Position numbers and translations under genes: made by a program
Part shown: one piece after another, positions 17,539 to 27,378 of the stretch
Layout of the letters: every line of letters begins with the position of its first letter
Position numbering within the stretch: position 1 is the stretch's first letter
Source of the DNA: Ancylobacter sp. Lp-2
GTDB lineage: Bacteria > Pseudomonadota > Alphaproteobacteria > Rhizobiales > Xanthobacteraceae
Assembly: GCF_020523795.1 (NCBI RefSeq)
Contig: NZ_JAJALI010000012.1
Span: 1-64,000 of the forward strand
Length of the DNA stretch: 64,000 nucleotides
Reading direction: 5' to 3'
The notes under the pieces: generated by a model
What the model was told of the DNA's origin: nothing
Databases searched by the model: none
The model's input: only the letters and a program-made list of their open reading frames with translations

Positions 17539-17569
17539 AAACGGCCGGAGCTTCCCGCTCCGGCCGTTT
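17539..17569. terminator. Terminator between GcvT-like gene and tdm (convergent)
   Basis: A perfect 13-base-pair stem (AAACGGCCGGAGC with GCTCCGGCCGTTT) around TTCCC. The stem's A/T-rich foot gives a T run in both directions, so it can terminate both convergent transcripts. Confidence 0.85.
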
Positions 17570-17615
17570 CCTTTCAGGCGTCCCGATCCTCAGGCGCTCT
17601 TCTCAGGCGCTCTTC

Positions 17616-19874
17616 TCAGGCGCGGACCCGGCTCTTGGTCGGATCGTAATGCGGGAAGGCGACCTTGGTGGCCGCGATGCGCTTGACGTGGCCGTCGAGC
17701 TTGCCGATCTCCACCCCGGCTCCCGGCGCCGCCATGCTCACATCCAGCCGCGCCAGCGCGATGATGCCGCCGAGCGTCGGCGAGCGAGTAGCGCTGGTGA
17801 CGACACCGATCTGCGCCCGGCCATGATAGACCGCGTCGCCATGGTGCACCGGCTCGTTGCCCTCGGTGGTGAGCCCGACCAGCTGGCGGGCCGGATGGGC
17901 ACGGCGGCGGGCCAGCGCCTCCTTGCCGACGAAGTCGTCCTGCTTGCTCTCCGGCACGGTGAAGCCGATGCCGGCCTCGAACGGATCGGTCTGGTCGCAG
18001 AATTCGTAGCCGGCAAAGGCAAGGCCGGCCTCGATGCGCAGCATGTCGAGCGCCAGCAGGCCGAGCGGCTGCAGACCCTGCGGCGCGCCGGCCGCCATCA
18101 CCGCGTCCCACAGCTCCGGCGCCCGGTCCGGGTGGCACCAGATCTCGAAGCCGAGCTCGCCGGTATAGCCGGTGCGCGACACCATCACCGGGATGTCACC
18201 CACCTTGCCGATGGTGAAGCGGAACCATTTCAGCTCATCGGCGCTCGGCTGGTGCGCCGGCGTCGTCAGGATCGCGCGCAATATGTCGCGCGATTTCGGC
18301 CCCTGCAGCGCGAGATTGGCGAGTTGGTCGGTGGAGGACTTCACGAAGGCATGCAGCCCGTGCTTTGCCGCCAGTTCGCGCAGCCAGACGCCGCAATAAT
18401 CGTCGCCGCAGACCAGGCGGAAATTGTTCTCGCCGAGGCGGAACACCGTGCCGTCGTCGAGCATGCCGCCATGCTCGTAGCACAGCGCGGTATAGACCAC
18501 CTGGCCGACCGCAAGCTTGCGGATGTCGCGGGTGACGGCGAGCTGGGTCAGCTTCTCGGCGTCGGGGCCGAGGATCTCGAACTTGCGCAGCGCCGAGAGA
18601 TCCATCACCACCGCCCGCTCGCGGCAGGCCCAATATTCCTCGATCGGCCCGGCGGCGGAGAAGCAGTCCGGCAGCCAGAAGCCCTTGTACTCGACGAATT
18701 TGCGGGTCAGCGCCGCGGTGCGGGCGTGAAAGCCGGTCTCGCGCGTCAACCGCGGGGCGGAATCGGGCGTCATGCGGTGGGCGATCCCTCTGGAGAAGCT
18801 ATTGGCGCTGTCATAGACGCGCACATGGATGTCGGTCGGGTGCCAGGCATTGGAGGCGTCGATATCATCAGCGCAGGAAGAAGAGGCGCAGACGAGGTCG
18901 GTCAGCGCCCGCAGCAGCACATAGTCGCCCGGCCGCGACCACGGCTCGTCCATGCCGATGCGATCGCCCGGCGCGACGAAGGTGTTGTAGAAGAAATTCA
19001 CCGCCGGCCAGCCCATCTTCGGCTCGATGCCGAACGGCGCCAGCGCCCGGTTGAAATTGTCCGTGCAGTTGTCGTGGCCGGGATAGCCCATGTCGTCGTA
19101 ATATTTGGCGTTGCAGGCCAGCATGAAGGTGTCGTGCCGGCCGACCGTGTCGCGGATCACCTCGACCAGCGCGGTCTGGTCCTCGTCGAAATATTTCGAG
19201 TGCAGGCCGGGGCCGGGGCTGGCCGAGCCCATCAGCGTGCGGGTGGTCGTCGGATCGAGCCCCTTTTCGCGCCCAGCCTTCAGCTTGGCCGCGTCGAAGG
19301 CGAGGAAGTCCGAGCATTGCTGGCCGTCGACATCGATGATCTGGATGTAGTCGCCGGCCTTCACCTCATAGGCGCTGGCGCTGGCCGCGCGGATACGCAG
19401 ATCGAGCTTGGGCTCAGCGAGCGGCGGCGGCACCGTGCCGGCGGAGGGTGAGCCCGGCACGATCTCGACGATCAGTTCGGTCGGCGCGTCCTGGGCGCCG
19501 GGCTCCATCGGCCCGCCCGGCGCGACCAGCACGCAGCGCAGGTGAGAAGGAGCGGTGAAGCTCGCACCAGCCCCCGGCGCCTGTCCCGGAGCGAACAGCG
19601 CGACGCCGGTGACGTCCGCGCCGAGGAAGGCCCGCGCCGCTTCCGGCACCGGCCCGTCGGCCGGCGGCGCCCCGGCGAAGAGCTCGGCCGCCCCCTCCGG
19701 CAGGCCGGCGACGAACAGGATCGCCGGCTGGTCGCCTTCGGGATCGAGCACATGCGCGCGGTCGCCCGGCCTCAGCTCGAACGAGACCCAGGCGCCGCCG
19801 GGCGCCACATGGCGCAGCCGCGCGGGATTGAGGCGCCGCGCTCCCGGCGCGCCGGCACCGATCTGGATGTTCAT
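17616..19874 (-). CDS. tdm: Trimethylamine N-oxide demethylase (DUF1989 + GcvT domains)
   Basis: Converts TMAO to dimethylamine and formaldehyde in the cytoplasm. The 752 residues comprise an N-terminal DUF1989 (urea-carboxylase-associated) region, about 1-370, and a C-terminal tetrahydrofolate-binding GcvT domain, about 385-752: the architecture of the Methylocella Tdm. Candidate metal and active-site residues are D189 (QQCSDF), C254 (MLACNAK), H267 and C270 (GHDNC) and C334 (SSSC). Their spacing fits what I recall for the Methylocella enzyme (three zinc cysteines with a nearby Asp and His). A GGGAGAGGTG ribosome site precedes the ATG. It lies 27 bases after tmm on the same strand, so TMA is oxidised to TMAO and then demethylated by one operon. 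Confidence 0.92.
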   Translation of the reverse strand: MNIQIGAGAPGARRLNPARLRHVAPGGAWVSFELRPGDRAHVLDPEGDQPAILFVAGLPEGAAELFAGAPPADGPVPEAARAFLGADVTGVALFAPGQAPGAGASFTAPSHLRCVLVAPGGPMEPGAQDAPTELIVEIVPGSPSAGTVPPPLAEPKLDLRIRAASASAYEVKAGDYIQIIDVDGQQCSDFLAFDAAKLKAGREKGLDPTTTRTLMGSASPGPGLHSKYFDEDQTALVEVIRDTVGRHDTFMLACNAKYYDDMGYPGHDNCTDNFNRALAPFGIEPKMGWPAVNFFYNTFVAPGDRIGMDEPWSRPGDYVLLRALTDLVCASSSCADDIDASNAWHPTDIHVRVYDSANSFSRGIAHRMTPDSAPRLTRETGFHARTAALTRKFVEYKGFWLPDCFSAAGPIEEYWACRERAVVMDLSALRKFEILGPDAEKLTQLAVTRDIRKLAVGQVVYTALCYEHGGMLDDGTVFRLGENNFRLVCGDDYCGVWLRELAAKHGLHAFVKSSTDQLANLALQGPKSRDILRAILTTPAHQPSADELKWFRFTIGKVGDIPVMVSRTGYTGELGFEIWCHPDRAPELWDAVMAAGAPQGLQPLGLLALDMLRIEAGLAFAGYEFCDQTDPFEAGIGFTVPESKQDDFVGKEALARRRAHPARQLVGLTTEGNEPVHHGDAVYHGRAQIGVVTSATRSPTLGGIIALARLDVSMAAPGAGVEIGKLDGHVKRIAATKVAFPHYDPTKSRVRA

Positions 19875-19901
19875 GGCACCTCTCCCTGATCGGGCGGGCG
19901 G

Positions 19902-21503
<1,602 letters not shown>

Positions 21504-21539
21504 TCAAATAATGCGCAACGCGGGTTCTTGACGGCAAAA

Positions 21540-21576
21540 GTTTCCTGCTAAACACTTCAGTTTATCGCAAGGAAAC
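21540..21576. promoter_or_regulatory. Paired GTTTCCT / AGGAAAC half sites before the dmm operon
   Basis: GTTTCCT (21540-21546) and AGGAAAC (21570-21576) form an inverted pair with a 23-base spacer. They start seven bases after a TTGACG hexamer (21528-21533), so a bound protein would cover the dmm promoter. The TTTCC core matches the other candidate operators of the cluster. Confidence 0.45.
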
Positions 21577-21666
21577 ATCGGACCAGACATATCGGACCTC
21601 TCCCGACCCGACTTCCGATCTTTCCGCGAGCAGTCTTCCTGCCAACCGTCTCCCCGGAGACCGCCC

Positions 21667-22287
21667 ATGCTCGTCTCGGACATCAAGAGCCGTCCCGTCT
21701 ATGAGCGCCTCGGCGTGGATGCGAGCGGCCGCCGCCATCTGGTGGTCAGCGACGCGCCGCGCCCGCTCGCCGAGGTGATCGACGGCGCGGATGCTGCCGA
21801 CACCCCGCTCGGCTATTGGGTGGTCGCCGCCACCAGCGCCGTCGACGCCCGGCCGCAGGCGGAGCCGGCGCCGAGTAATGCCACGCCTGGCAATGCCGCT
21901 CCGGTGGAGCGGCGTGCCTTCCGCGCCGTGCCGCATCTGCTCGACCGGCTGTCGCACCGCCTGGCGCAGGAAACCGTCGGCTTCCGGCTCTATGCGGTGG
22001 GCGAGGAAGGCTTCGTCTGGAATGTGGCGAAGCTGGCGCGAGAAGCCGGGCTGGAGGCCGCCGAGTGCCGCACCGCCCATGCCGGCTCGTTGCGCCGCCG
22101 GGTGTTCTGCGTCCATTGCAAGACCATCACCGAGGACGTCACCACCAGCCTCGCCGCCTGCGACGGCTGCGGCGCCCATCTGGTGGTGCGCGATCATTTC
22201 TCCCGCCACCTCGCCGCCTTCATGGGCGTGCAGGCCGATGCCGAGGCGCCGGGCGAACTGCCCCCGGTCGAGGAGCTGTTTCCATGA
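21667..22287 (+). CDS. dmmA: Dimethylamine monooxygenase subunit, DmmA family
   Basis: A 206-residue subunit of the dimethylamine N-demethylase. The C-terminal 50 residues contain a zinc-ribbon-like pair of CxxC motifs (CVHC and CDGC, about residues 148-170), followed by VVRDHFSRHLAAFMGV, a tail typical of the DmmA-like family. The middle is Ala/Pro-rich (about 60-80) and probably a linker between two lobes. The ATG follows a CGGAGA ribosome site and the stop overlaps the next start (ATGA). It forms one translationally coupled unit with the reductase gene and is followed by the haem subunit. The exact role of this subunit is not known to me. Confidence 0.8.
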   Translation: MLVSDIKSRPVYERLGVDASGRRHLVVSDAPRPLAEVIDGADAADTPLGYWVVAATSAVDARPQAEPAPSNATPGNAAPVERRAFRAVPHLLDRLSHRLAQETVGFRLYAVGEEGFVWNVAKLAREAGLEAAECRTAHAGSLRRRVFCVHCKTITEDVTTSLAACDGCGAHLVVRDHFSRHLAAFMGVQADAEAPGELPPVEELFP

Positions 22288-23234
22288 CCGCCCTCACCGT
22301 CCCGCTGCGCGTCGCCGCCACTGTCCCGCTGTCGCCGACGCTGAAGGCCTTCACCTTCGTGCCGGCCGATGGCGGGCTGGCACCGCCCTCCGGGCCCGGC
22401 GCGCATCTGCGGCTGCACCTGCGCAGCGGCGGCAAGCTGCTGAGGAACGCCTATTCGCTGGTCTCCAACCCCGAGGACCGCAGCCATCTTTCCATCATCG
22501 TGCGCCGCGTCGCGGCCTCGAAGGGCGGCTCCGCCTTGCTACATGAGGAGGTGGCGGAAGGCGACGTGATCGAGGCCGGCCTGCCGGCCAATCTCTTTCC
22601 GCTGGTGCGCACCGCCCGCAAGCATCTGATGGTGTCCGGCGGCATCGGGCTGACGCCGTTCCTCGCCTACATCGCCGCCTTCGAGGCGGCGGGCACGCCG
22701 TGGGAGCTGCACCATTTCTGCCGCCCGGACGAGCGGGCTGTGTTCGAGGCGCTGCTGGCGCGGCTGCCGGCCTCACGCGTGCACATCCATTGCGACATGG
22801 CGCTCGGCGCGCTGGAAGACGCCCTGCTCCGCCAGCCGCTCGGCACGCATTTCTACACCTGCGGCCCCGCCGTGCTGATGGAGGCCGGCCTCGCTCTGGC
22901 GCAGGCGCTCGGCTGGCCGAAGGTGCGGCTGCATTCGGAATCCTTCGGCGGCCCGGCCGAAGGCGGCGCGCCCTTCATCGCCGTGCTGCGCCGCTCCGGC
23001 ATCGAGGTGGCGGTCGGCGCCGAGACCAGCCTGCTCGCCGCCATGGAGGCCGCCGGCGTCGACGCCCCCTGCCTGTGTCGCGGCGGCGCCTGCGGCCAGT
23101 GCCTCATCGAGGTGGCCGAGGGCGAGCCCGAGCATCGCGACCATTTCCTCGACGAGGCGGAGCGCGCCTCCAATCGCCTGATCATGACCTGCGTGTCGCG
23201 GTCCCGCACCCCGCGCCTCGTGCTCGAACTGTGA
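22284..23234 (+). CDS. dmmB: Dimethylamine monooxygenase reductase subunit (PDR/VanB type)
   Basis: A 316-residue reductase in phthalate-dioxygenase-reductase order: a flavin-binding barrel with RNAYSLVSNPED (about 50-61), an NAD(P)H-binding domain with SGGIGLTPFLAYI (about 116-128) and THFYTCGPAVLMEAG, and a C-terminal plant-type [2Fe-2S] domain. The cluster cysteines are in CRGGACGQC plus a distal MTCVSRS. It would pass electrons from NAD(P)H to the haem subunit encoded next. The ATG at 22284 overlaps the dmmA stop. Confidence 0.88.
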   Translation: MTALTVPLRVAATVPLSPTLKAFTFVPADGGLAPPSGPGAHLRLHLRSGGKLLRNAYSLVSNPEDRSHLSIIVRRVAASKGGSALLHEEVAEGDVIEAGLPANLFPLVRTARKHLMVSGGIGLTPFLAYIAAFEAAGTPWELHHFCRPDERAVFEALLARLPASRVHIHCDMALGALEDALLRQPLGTHFYTCGPAVLMEAGLALAQALGWPKVRLHSESFGGPAEGGAPFIAVLRRSGIEVAVGAETSLLAAMEAAGVDAPCLCRGGACGQCLIEVAEGEPEHRDHFLDEAERASNRLIMTCVSRSRTPRLVLEL

Positions 23235-23287
23235 CCCGAGACCCCGCCTTCCCGCCTACGCGATTTCCTGCCGGACGGAGCGACGCC

Positions 23288-24355
23288 GTGACCATCCAGT
23301 TCAAGCCGGACGAGACCTTCCGCGACGAGTTCAGCTACTCGAACTCCGATGCCGCGGTGCTGCGCTTCCCGTTCCCGTTCCCGGAAGACGCCTACATGTA
23401 CTCGGTGAACATCGAGCCACATGTGCGCGGTGGCGCGAGCCCGGCTTTCGACAACCCCTTCGACGTCGACGAGCACTATGTCGCCGAGTGCCGCGAGCGG
23501 GCGAAGGTGCTGGAGCAGGACCCCAGCCGCTGCAAGGTGCTGCCGCACATGATGGCGGCGGAGTGGGACACGCTGGAGCTCATCATGGAGAGCTTCGCGA
23601 CGTCCTATCCCGAGCATTTTACCCTGACGCGTGACGGCACGAACTGGACCTGGGAAAACCGCCCGCTCGGCATCCGCGACAGCTTCACCTTCGGCGACGC
23701 TTCCACCCTGCCGCTGCCGCCCTTCGAATACATCACCCGGCAGGCACAGGGCGACTTCACCCTGCAGGACCAGCGCGAGGACAATCTGTTCGTCGACGGC
23801 GGCATGGTGACGACGCAGGCCGACTGGTCGCTCGATTTCGACGTCGGCATGACCTTCCACCAATGGCACGGCCCGGTGCCGCTCGCCCACCAGAAGGGCG
23901 TGTTCGACCGGGCGCTGAAATTCCTGCTGCGCCTGCAATATGGCGCCCCGGTGCGGCGGCTGAACTGGACCATGACGGTCAATCCGCGGCTCGACACCTC
24001 GCCGGAGAACTACCCGCAATGGGGGCCGGACCGCCTGACGCTGACCCCGGAGAATATCGGCCGCAAGCTGCATCTGCGCGTCGAGTTGCAGTCGCTGTTC
24101 CGCCTGCCGCGCTCCAACGCCATCCTGTTCGGCATACGCTGCTATCTGTGCAGTATCGAGGACCTCGTCCGCGTCGAGGTCTGGGGCAAGCGGCTGCACC
24201 GCGTGCTGCGCGACCTGCATCCCGAGATCGCCGACTACAAGGGCACCACCCGCTACCGCGACATGGCGGTGGCCTATCTCGCGCCGTTCGACGACGGCGC
24301 GGAACTGCCGGCCGGCACCGCGCCACGGCAGTCCGCGCTGGCGCAAAGGTCCTGA
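23288..24355 (+). CDS. Haem-dependent oxidative N-demethylase catalytic subunit (DUF3445)
   Basis: Catalytic subunit of dimethylamine N-demethylase, 355 residues, DUF3445 (PAS-fold haem) family. It oxidises DMA to methylamine and formaldehyde. The start is a GTG at 23288 with GGAG seven bases upstream; the longer open frame before it overlaps dmmB in another phase. Family landmarks are FPFPFPEDAYMYSVNIEPH near the N-terminus, RDSFTFGD around 130, the histidine-containing FHQWHGPVPLAHQ (190-202), QSLFRLPRSNAILFGIR, and the C-terminal RDLHPEIADYKG. Characterised relatives are HODM of Pseudomonas mendocina and the marine Dmm systems. Subunit lettering differs between systems, so no symbol is given. 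Confidence 0.88.
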   Translation: MTIQFKPDETFRDEFSYSNSDAAVLRFPFPFPEDAYMYSVNIEPHVRGGASPAFDNPFDVDEHYVAECRERAKVLEQDPSRCKVLPHMMAAEWDTLELIMESFATSYPEHFTLTRDGTNWTWENRPLGIRDSFTFGDASTLPLPPFEYITRQAQGDFTLQDQREDNLFVDGGMVTTQADWSLDFDVGMTFHQWHGPVPLAHQKGVFDRALKFLLRLQYGAPVRRLNWTMTVNPRLDTSPENYPQWGPDRLTLTPENIGRKLHLRVELQSLFRLPRSNAILFGIRCYLCSIEDLVRVEVWGKRLHRVLRDLHPEIADYKGTTRYRDMAVAYLAPFDDGAELPAGTAPRQSALAQRS

Positions 24356-24362
24356 GGCCGGC

Positions 24363-25091
24363 ATGCGAAGGCCGCTGCGCACGCTGACCCAGCCCCTGCC
24401 GGAACGCCCCATGGACGGCGCCGATCTCGCGCTCGCCGAGCCGCCGGCGCCGCCCCCCACTCCGGCCGCGCCCCCGGCGGAAGAGGCGGTGGTCACCGGC
24501 TCCAACGCGCCGCGCGCGGCCAGCCTCACCGTCGAGCAGGCGATCGGCGCGCAGATCAAGCAGCAGCGCAAGAAGCTCGACATCACCAGCGCCGAGCTCG
24601 CCGCCACCGCGAAGATCTCGCCCGGCATGATCTCGAAGATCGAGAACGGCCAGATCTCCTCTTCGCTGGCGACGCTCACCGCGCTGGCCGGCGCGCTCAA
24701 CGTGCCGATCGCCTCCTTGTTTGCCGGCTATGACGACCGCCGCGACTGCTCCTTTGTCAAGGCCGGCCAGGGCGTGGTCATCGAGCGGCGCGGCACCAAG
24801 TCCGGCCACATCTACGAGTTGCTCGGCCATTCGCTCGGCACCGACGTGACGATCGAGCCGTTCCTGATCACCCTGACCGACGACGCCGCGCCCTATTCCG
24901 CCTTCCGCCATGCCGGGGTGGAGCTGATCTACATGCTCACCGGCTGCGTCGGCTACCGCCACGGCGACAAGGTCTACCGGCTGGAGCCCGGCGACACGCT
25001 GTTCTTCGACGCCGCCGCCCAGCACGGGCCGGAGGAGCTCATTTCCGTGCCCCTGACCTACCTGTCGATCATCGTCTACCCGAAGGAATGA
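24363..25091 (+). CDS. XRE-family HTH and cupin regulator of the methylamine cluster
   Basis: A 242-residue transcriptional regulator. A Pro/Ala-rich leader covers residues 1-50 (a start at 24411 would shorten it). The XRE helix-turn-helix follows at about 60-115 (IGAQIKQQRKKLDITSAELA, PGMISKIENGQISS), then a cupin domain at about 135-240 ending in RLEPGDTLFFDAAAQHGPEEL, which would bind a small effector. It starts 7 bases after the haem subunit stop with GAGG upstream, so it is co-transcribed with dmm. It is the natural candidate to bind the TTTCC-TGAGAG motifs and sense a methylated amine. Confidence 0.85.
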   Translation: MRRPLRTLTQPLPERPMDGADLALAEPPAPPPTPAAPPAEEAVVTGSNAPRAASLTVEQAIGAQIKQQRKKLDITSAELAATAKISPGMISKIENGQISSSLATLTALAGALNVPIASLFAGYDDRRDCSFVKAGQGVVIERRGTKSGHIYELLGHSLGTDVTIEPFLITLTDDAAPYSAFRHAGVELIYMLTGCVGYRHGDKVYRLEPGDTLFFDAAAQHGPEELISVPLTYLSIIVYPKE

Positions 25092-25175
25092 CCGCGCCAC
25101 GGCGCGGCCTTGCCCGGACGTCGACGGTAAGGCAGGGCCGTTTATTGGCCTGCAACTTGCCTATGAAGAAAAAGA

Positions 25176-25194
25176 TGTTCCTGAAAGGACATTT
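25176..25194 (+). promoter_or_regulatory. Candidate operator, TTCC-TGA-AG motif, copy 3 (before tmoX)
   Basis: TGTTCCTGAAAGGACATTT, about 49 bases upstream of the tmoX-like ATG. It is looser than copies 1 and 2 but keeps TTCC-TGA-AG-A-ATTT and is nearly palindromic (TGTTCC against AGGACA). Its position fits a site over or just downstream of the importer promoter. Confidence 0.45.
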
Positions 25195-25242
25195 CGAGAC
25201 GACGCGTTGCCTTCAAAAAATCCATCCCGAGGGAAAGATCAG

Positions 25243-26205
25243 ATGCGCGTTCACCATCTCACCACCGCTTTCGCCAAAGGTGTGGCCATATGCGGCCTCA
25301 TGGGCGGCCTCATGGGTCTCCTGCCCCTCGCCGCCCCGGCCCAGGCGCAGGAATCCAAGGACCCGATCATCATCGCCCTGCACGACTGGACCGGGCAGCA
25401 CATCACCGCCCACATCACCGGCGAGTTGCTGAAGGCTAAGGGCTACAAGGTCGACTACGTTACCATCGACTATCTCACCGGCCTCACCGCCATGGAGAAT
25501 GGCGACGTCACCTTCATGCCGGAGTTGTGGGCGACCACCGCCGGCGACGCGATGAAGGCCTCGGACGCCACCGGCAAGACCGAGAATCTCGGCCCGCTCG
25601 GCCCGGCCGCCAAGGAGGAGTGGTGGTACCCCTCCTACATGAAGGAGAAGTGCCCCGGTCTGCCGGACTGGAAGGCGCTCCTGAAATGCGGCGAGGCGTT
25701 CTCCGCGCCGGAGACCGCGCCGAAGGGCCGCTATCTCGGCATGGAAGCCACCTGGGGCGGACACGATCCCGAGCGCATCGAGGCGCTGGGCCTGCCCTTC
25801 GTCGCGGTGGACGCCGGCACCGAAGCGGCGATGTTCGCCGAGCTGAAGTCCGCCTATGAGCGCAAGGCGCCGATCATGCTGTGGGTCTACTCGCCCCACT
25901 GGGTGCCCTCGGTGTTCCAGGGCGAGTGGGTGCAGTTCCCCGAATATGACGCGGCCTGCTACACCGACCCGAAATGGGGCACCAACCCCGACAAGGCCTA
26001 TGATTGCGGCAAGCCGCATGGCGAGATCTTCAAATACACCTCGGCCGAGACCAAGAAGAAGTGGCCCGGCGCCTATGAGGTGATGAAGAAGCTCAAGGTC
26101 GACGGCCCCGAGCTCAACCTGATGGTCAAGGAGGTCGACGTCGACGGCAAGCCGCTCGACGAGGTGGTCGCCGCCTATGTGGTCAAGCACAAGGGCGCCT
26201 ACTGA
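25243..26205 (+). CDS. tmoX: TMAO/quaternary-amine ABC transporter substrate-binding protein, TmoX-like
   Basis: A 320-residue periplasmic OpuAC-family binding protein. The Sec signal peptide is residues 1-35 (cleavage AQA-QE). The start at 25243 has a GAGGGAAAG ribosome site; an upstream ATG at 25207 adds charged residues before the signal. Aromatic-box candidates include the tryptophans in HDWTGQH, PELWATT, ATWGGHD and WVYSPHWVPS. Cysteine pairs in KCPGLPDWKALLKCGE and CYTDPKWG...YDCG probably form disulphides. Relatives bind glycine betaine, choline or TMAO; the TMAO assignment rests on the adjacent tmm, tdm and dmm genes. Confidence 0.85.
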   Translation: MRVHHLTTAFAKGVAICGLMGGLMGLLPLAAPAQAQESKDPIIIALHDWTGQHITAHITGELLKAKGYKVDYVTIDYLTGLTAMENGDVTFMPELWATTAGDAMKASDATGKTENLGPLGPAAKEEWWYPSYMKEKCPGLPDWKALLKCGEAFSAPETAPKGRYLGMEATWGGHDPERIEALGLPFVAVDAGTEAAMFAELKSAYERKAPIMLWVYSPHWVPSVFQGEWVQFPEYDAACYTDPKWGTNPDKAYDCGKPHGEIFKYTSAETKKKWPGAYEVMKKLKVDGPELNLMVKEVDVDGKPLDEVVAAYVVKHKGAY

Positions 26206-26221
26206 TCCCGGCCTCGTGACG

Positions 26222-26251
26222 GGCGCCGCGCGCTCCTCCCCGCGCGGCGCC
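26222..26251 (+). promoter_or_regulatory. Intercistronic hairpin after the binding-protein gene
   Basis: A perfect 11-base-pair stem (GGCGCCGCGCG with CGCGCGGCGCC) around an eight-base loop, 16 bases after the tmoX stop. There is no T run, so it is better read as an mRNA-protecting hairpin that raises binding-protein level relative to the ATPase and permease, as known for mal and other ABC operons. Confidence 0.55.
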
Positions 26252-26286
26252 ACCGCCTCACCGTCCGTTCGATGAAGGGCCGTCCC

Positions 26287-27378
26287 ATGGCACTGGTCTC
26301 GCCTGCGTCCGAAACCGCGTCCATCCCGGCGCCGCCCGCCAAGGTGCGCGCCGCCGCCGACGCGCCGCCCGCCCTCATCTGCCGCAACCTGTGGAAGATC
26401 TACGGCGCCAATGCCGACGCCTTCCTGCGCGCCAATCCGATCCCGACGCCGGCGGAAGTCCGCGCGGCCGGCCTGTTCGCGGCGGTACGCGACGCCACGC
26501 TGGAGATCCGCCAGGGCGAGATCTTCATCATCATGGGCCTGTCGGGTTCCGGCAAGTCGACGCTGGTGCGCTGCCTGTCCCGCCTGGTCGAGCCGACCGC
26601 CGGCTCGGTGTTCTACGAGCACCAGAACCTGCTGCGCATGACGCCGGCCGAGCTGATTCAGGTGCGCCGGCACAAGATGGGCATGGTGTTCCAGAACTTC
26701 GCCCTGCTGCCGCACCGCACCGTGCTCGGCAATGTCGCCTTCCCGCTCGAGGTGCAGGGCATGGGCAAGGCGGAGCGCGAGGCCCGCGCGCTGCAGATGA
26801 TCGAGCTGGTCGGCCTCGCCGAACGGGCCGGCTATTATCCGCGCGAGCTCTCCGGCGGCCAGCAGCAGCGCGTCGGCATCGCCCGCTCGCTGGCGGTGGA
26901 GCCGGCGCTGTGGTTCCTCGACGAGCCGTTCTCGGCGCTCGATCCGCTGATCCGCCACGAGATGCAGAACGAGTTCCTGCGCCTGCAGCGCATGCTGTCC
27001 AAGACCATCGTGTTCATCACCCATGATTTCGACGAGGCCATCCGCCTCGGCGACCGCATCGCCATCATGAAGGACGGCGCCATCATCCAGGTCGGCACGG
27101 CGGAGGAGCTGGTGCTCAACCCGGCCTCCGACTACGTCTCCGCCTTCACCCGCCATGTGGCGCGCGGCAAGGTGCTGACCGCCGGCGGCGTCTGCGTGCC
27201 GGTGCGCCCGGGCGAGACGCTCGCCGCCGCCGTGCCGGCCACGGCGCTGGTCGCCGAGGTGGCCGAGGCCGTGCTCGCCTCCGAGGCGCCGGCGGCCGTG
27301 GTCGACGCCGATGGCATGATCATCGGCAAGCTGGAGCGCGCCACGGTGATCGCCAACCTCGTCGGAGGCGTCCAGTGA
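26287..27378 (+). CDS. Quaternary-amine ABC transporter ATP-binding protein (ProV/OpuAA type)
   Basis: A 363-residue ATPase energising import of the TmoX ligand. The ATG at 26287 is chosen because AAGGG lies seven bases before it; an in-frame ATG at 26272 lacks a ribosome site. Walker A is GLSGSGKST (84-92), the signature LSGGQQQRVGIARSL, and Walker B LWFLDEPFSALDP. The C-terminal 80 residues have the CBS-like regulatory extension of the ProV/OpuA group. Its stop overlaps the permease start (GTGA). The tmoV/tmoW lettering is not used consistently enough for me to assign. Confidence 0.9.
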   Translation: MALVSPASETASIPAPPAKVRAAADAPPALICRNLWKIYGANADAFLRANPIPTPAEVRAAGLFAAVRDATLEIRQGEIFIIMGLSGSGKSTLVRCLSRLVEPTAGSVFYEHQNLLRMTPAELIQVRRHKMGMVFQNFALLPHRTVLGNVAFPLEVQGMGKAEREARALQMIELVGLAERAGYYPRELSGGQQQRVGIARSLAVEPALWFLDEPFSALDPLIRHEMQNEFLRLQRMLSKTIVFITHDFDEAIRLGDRIAIMKDGAIIQVGTAEELVLNPASDYVSAFTRHVARGKVLTAGGVCVPVRPGETLAAAVPATALVAEVAEAVLASEAPAAVVDADGMIIGKLERATVIANLVGGVQ

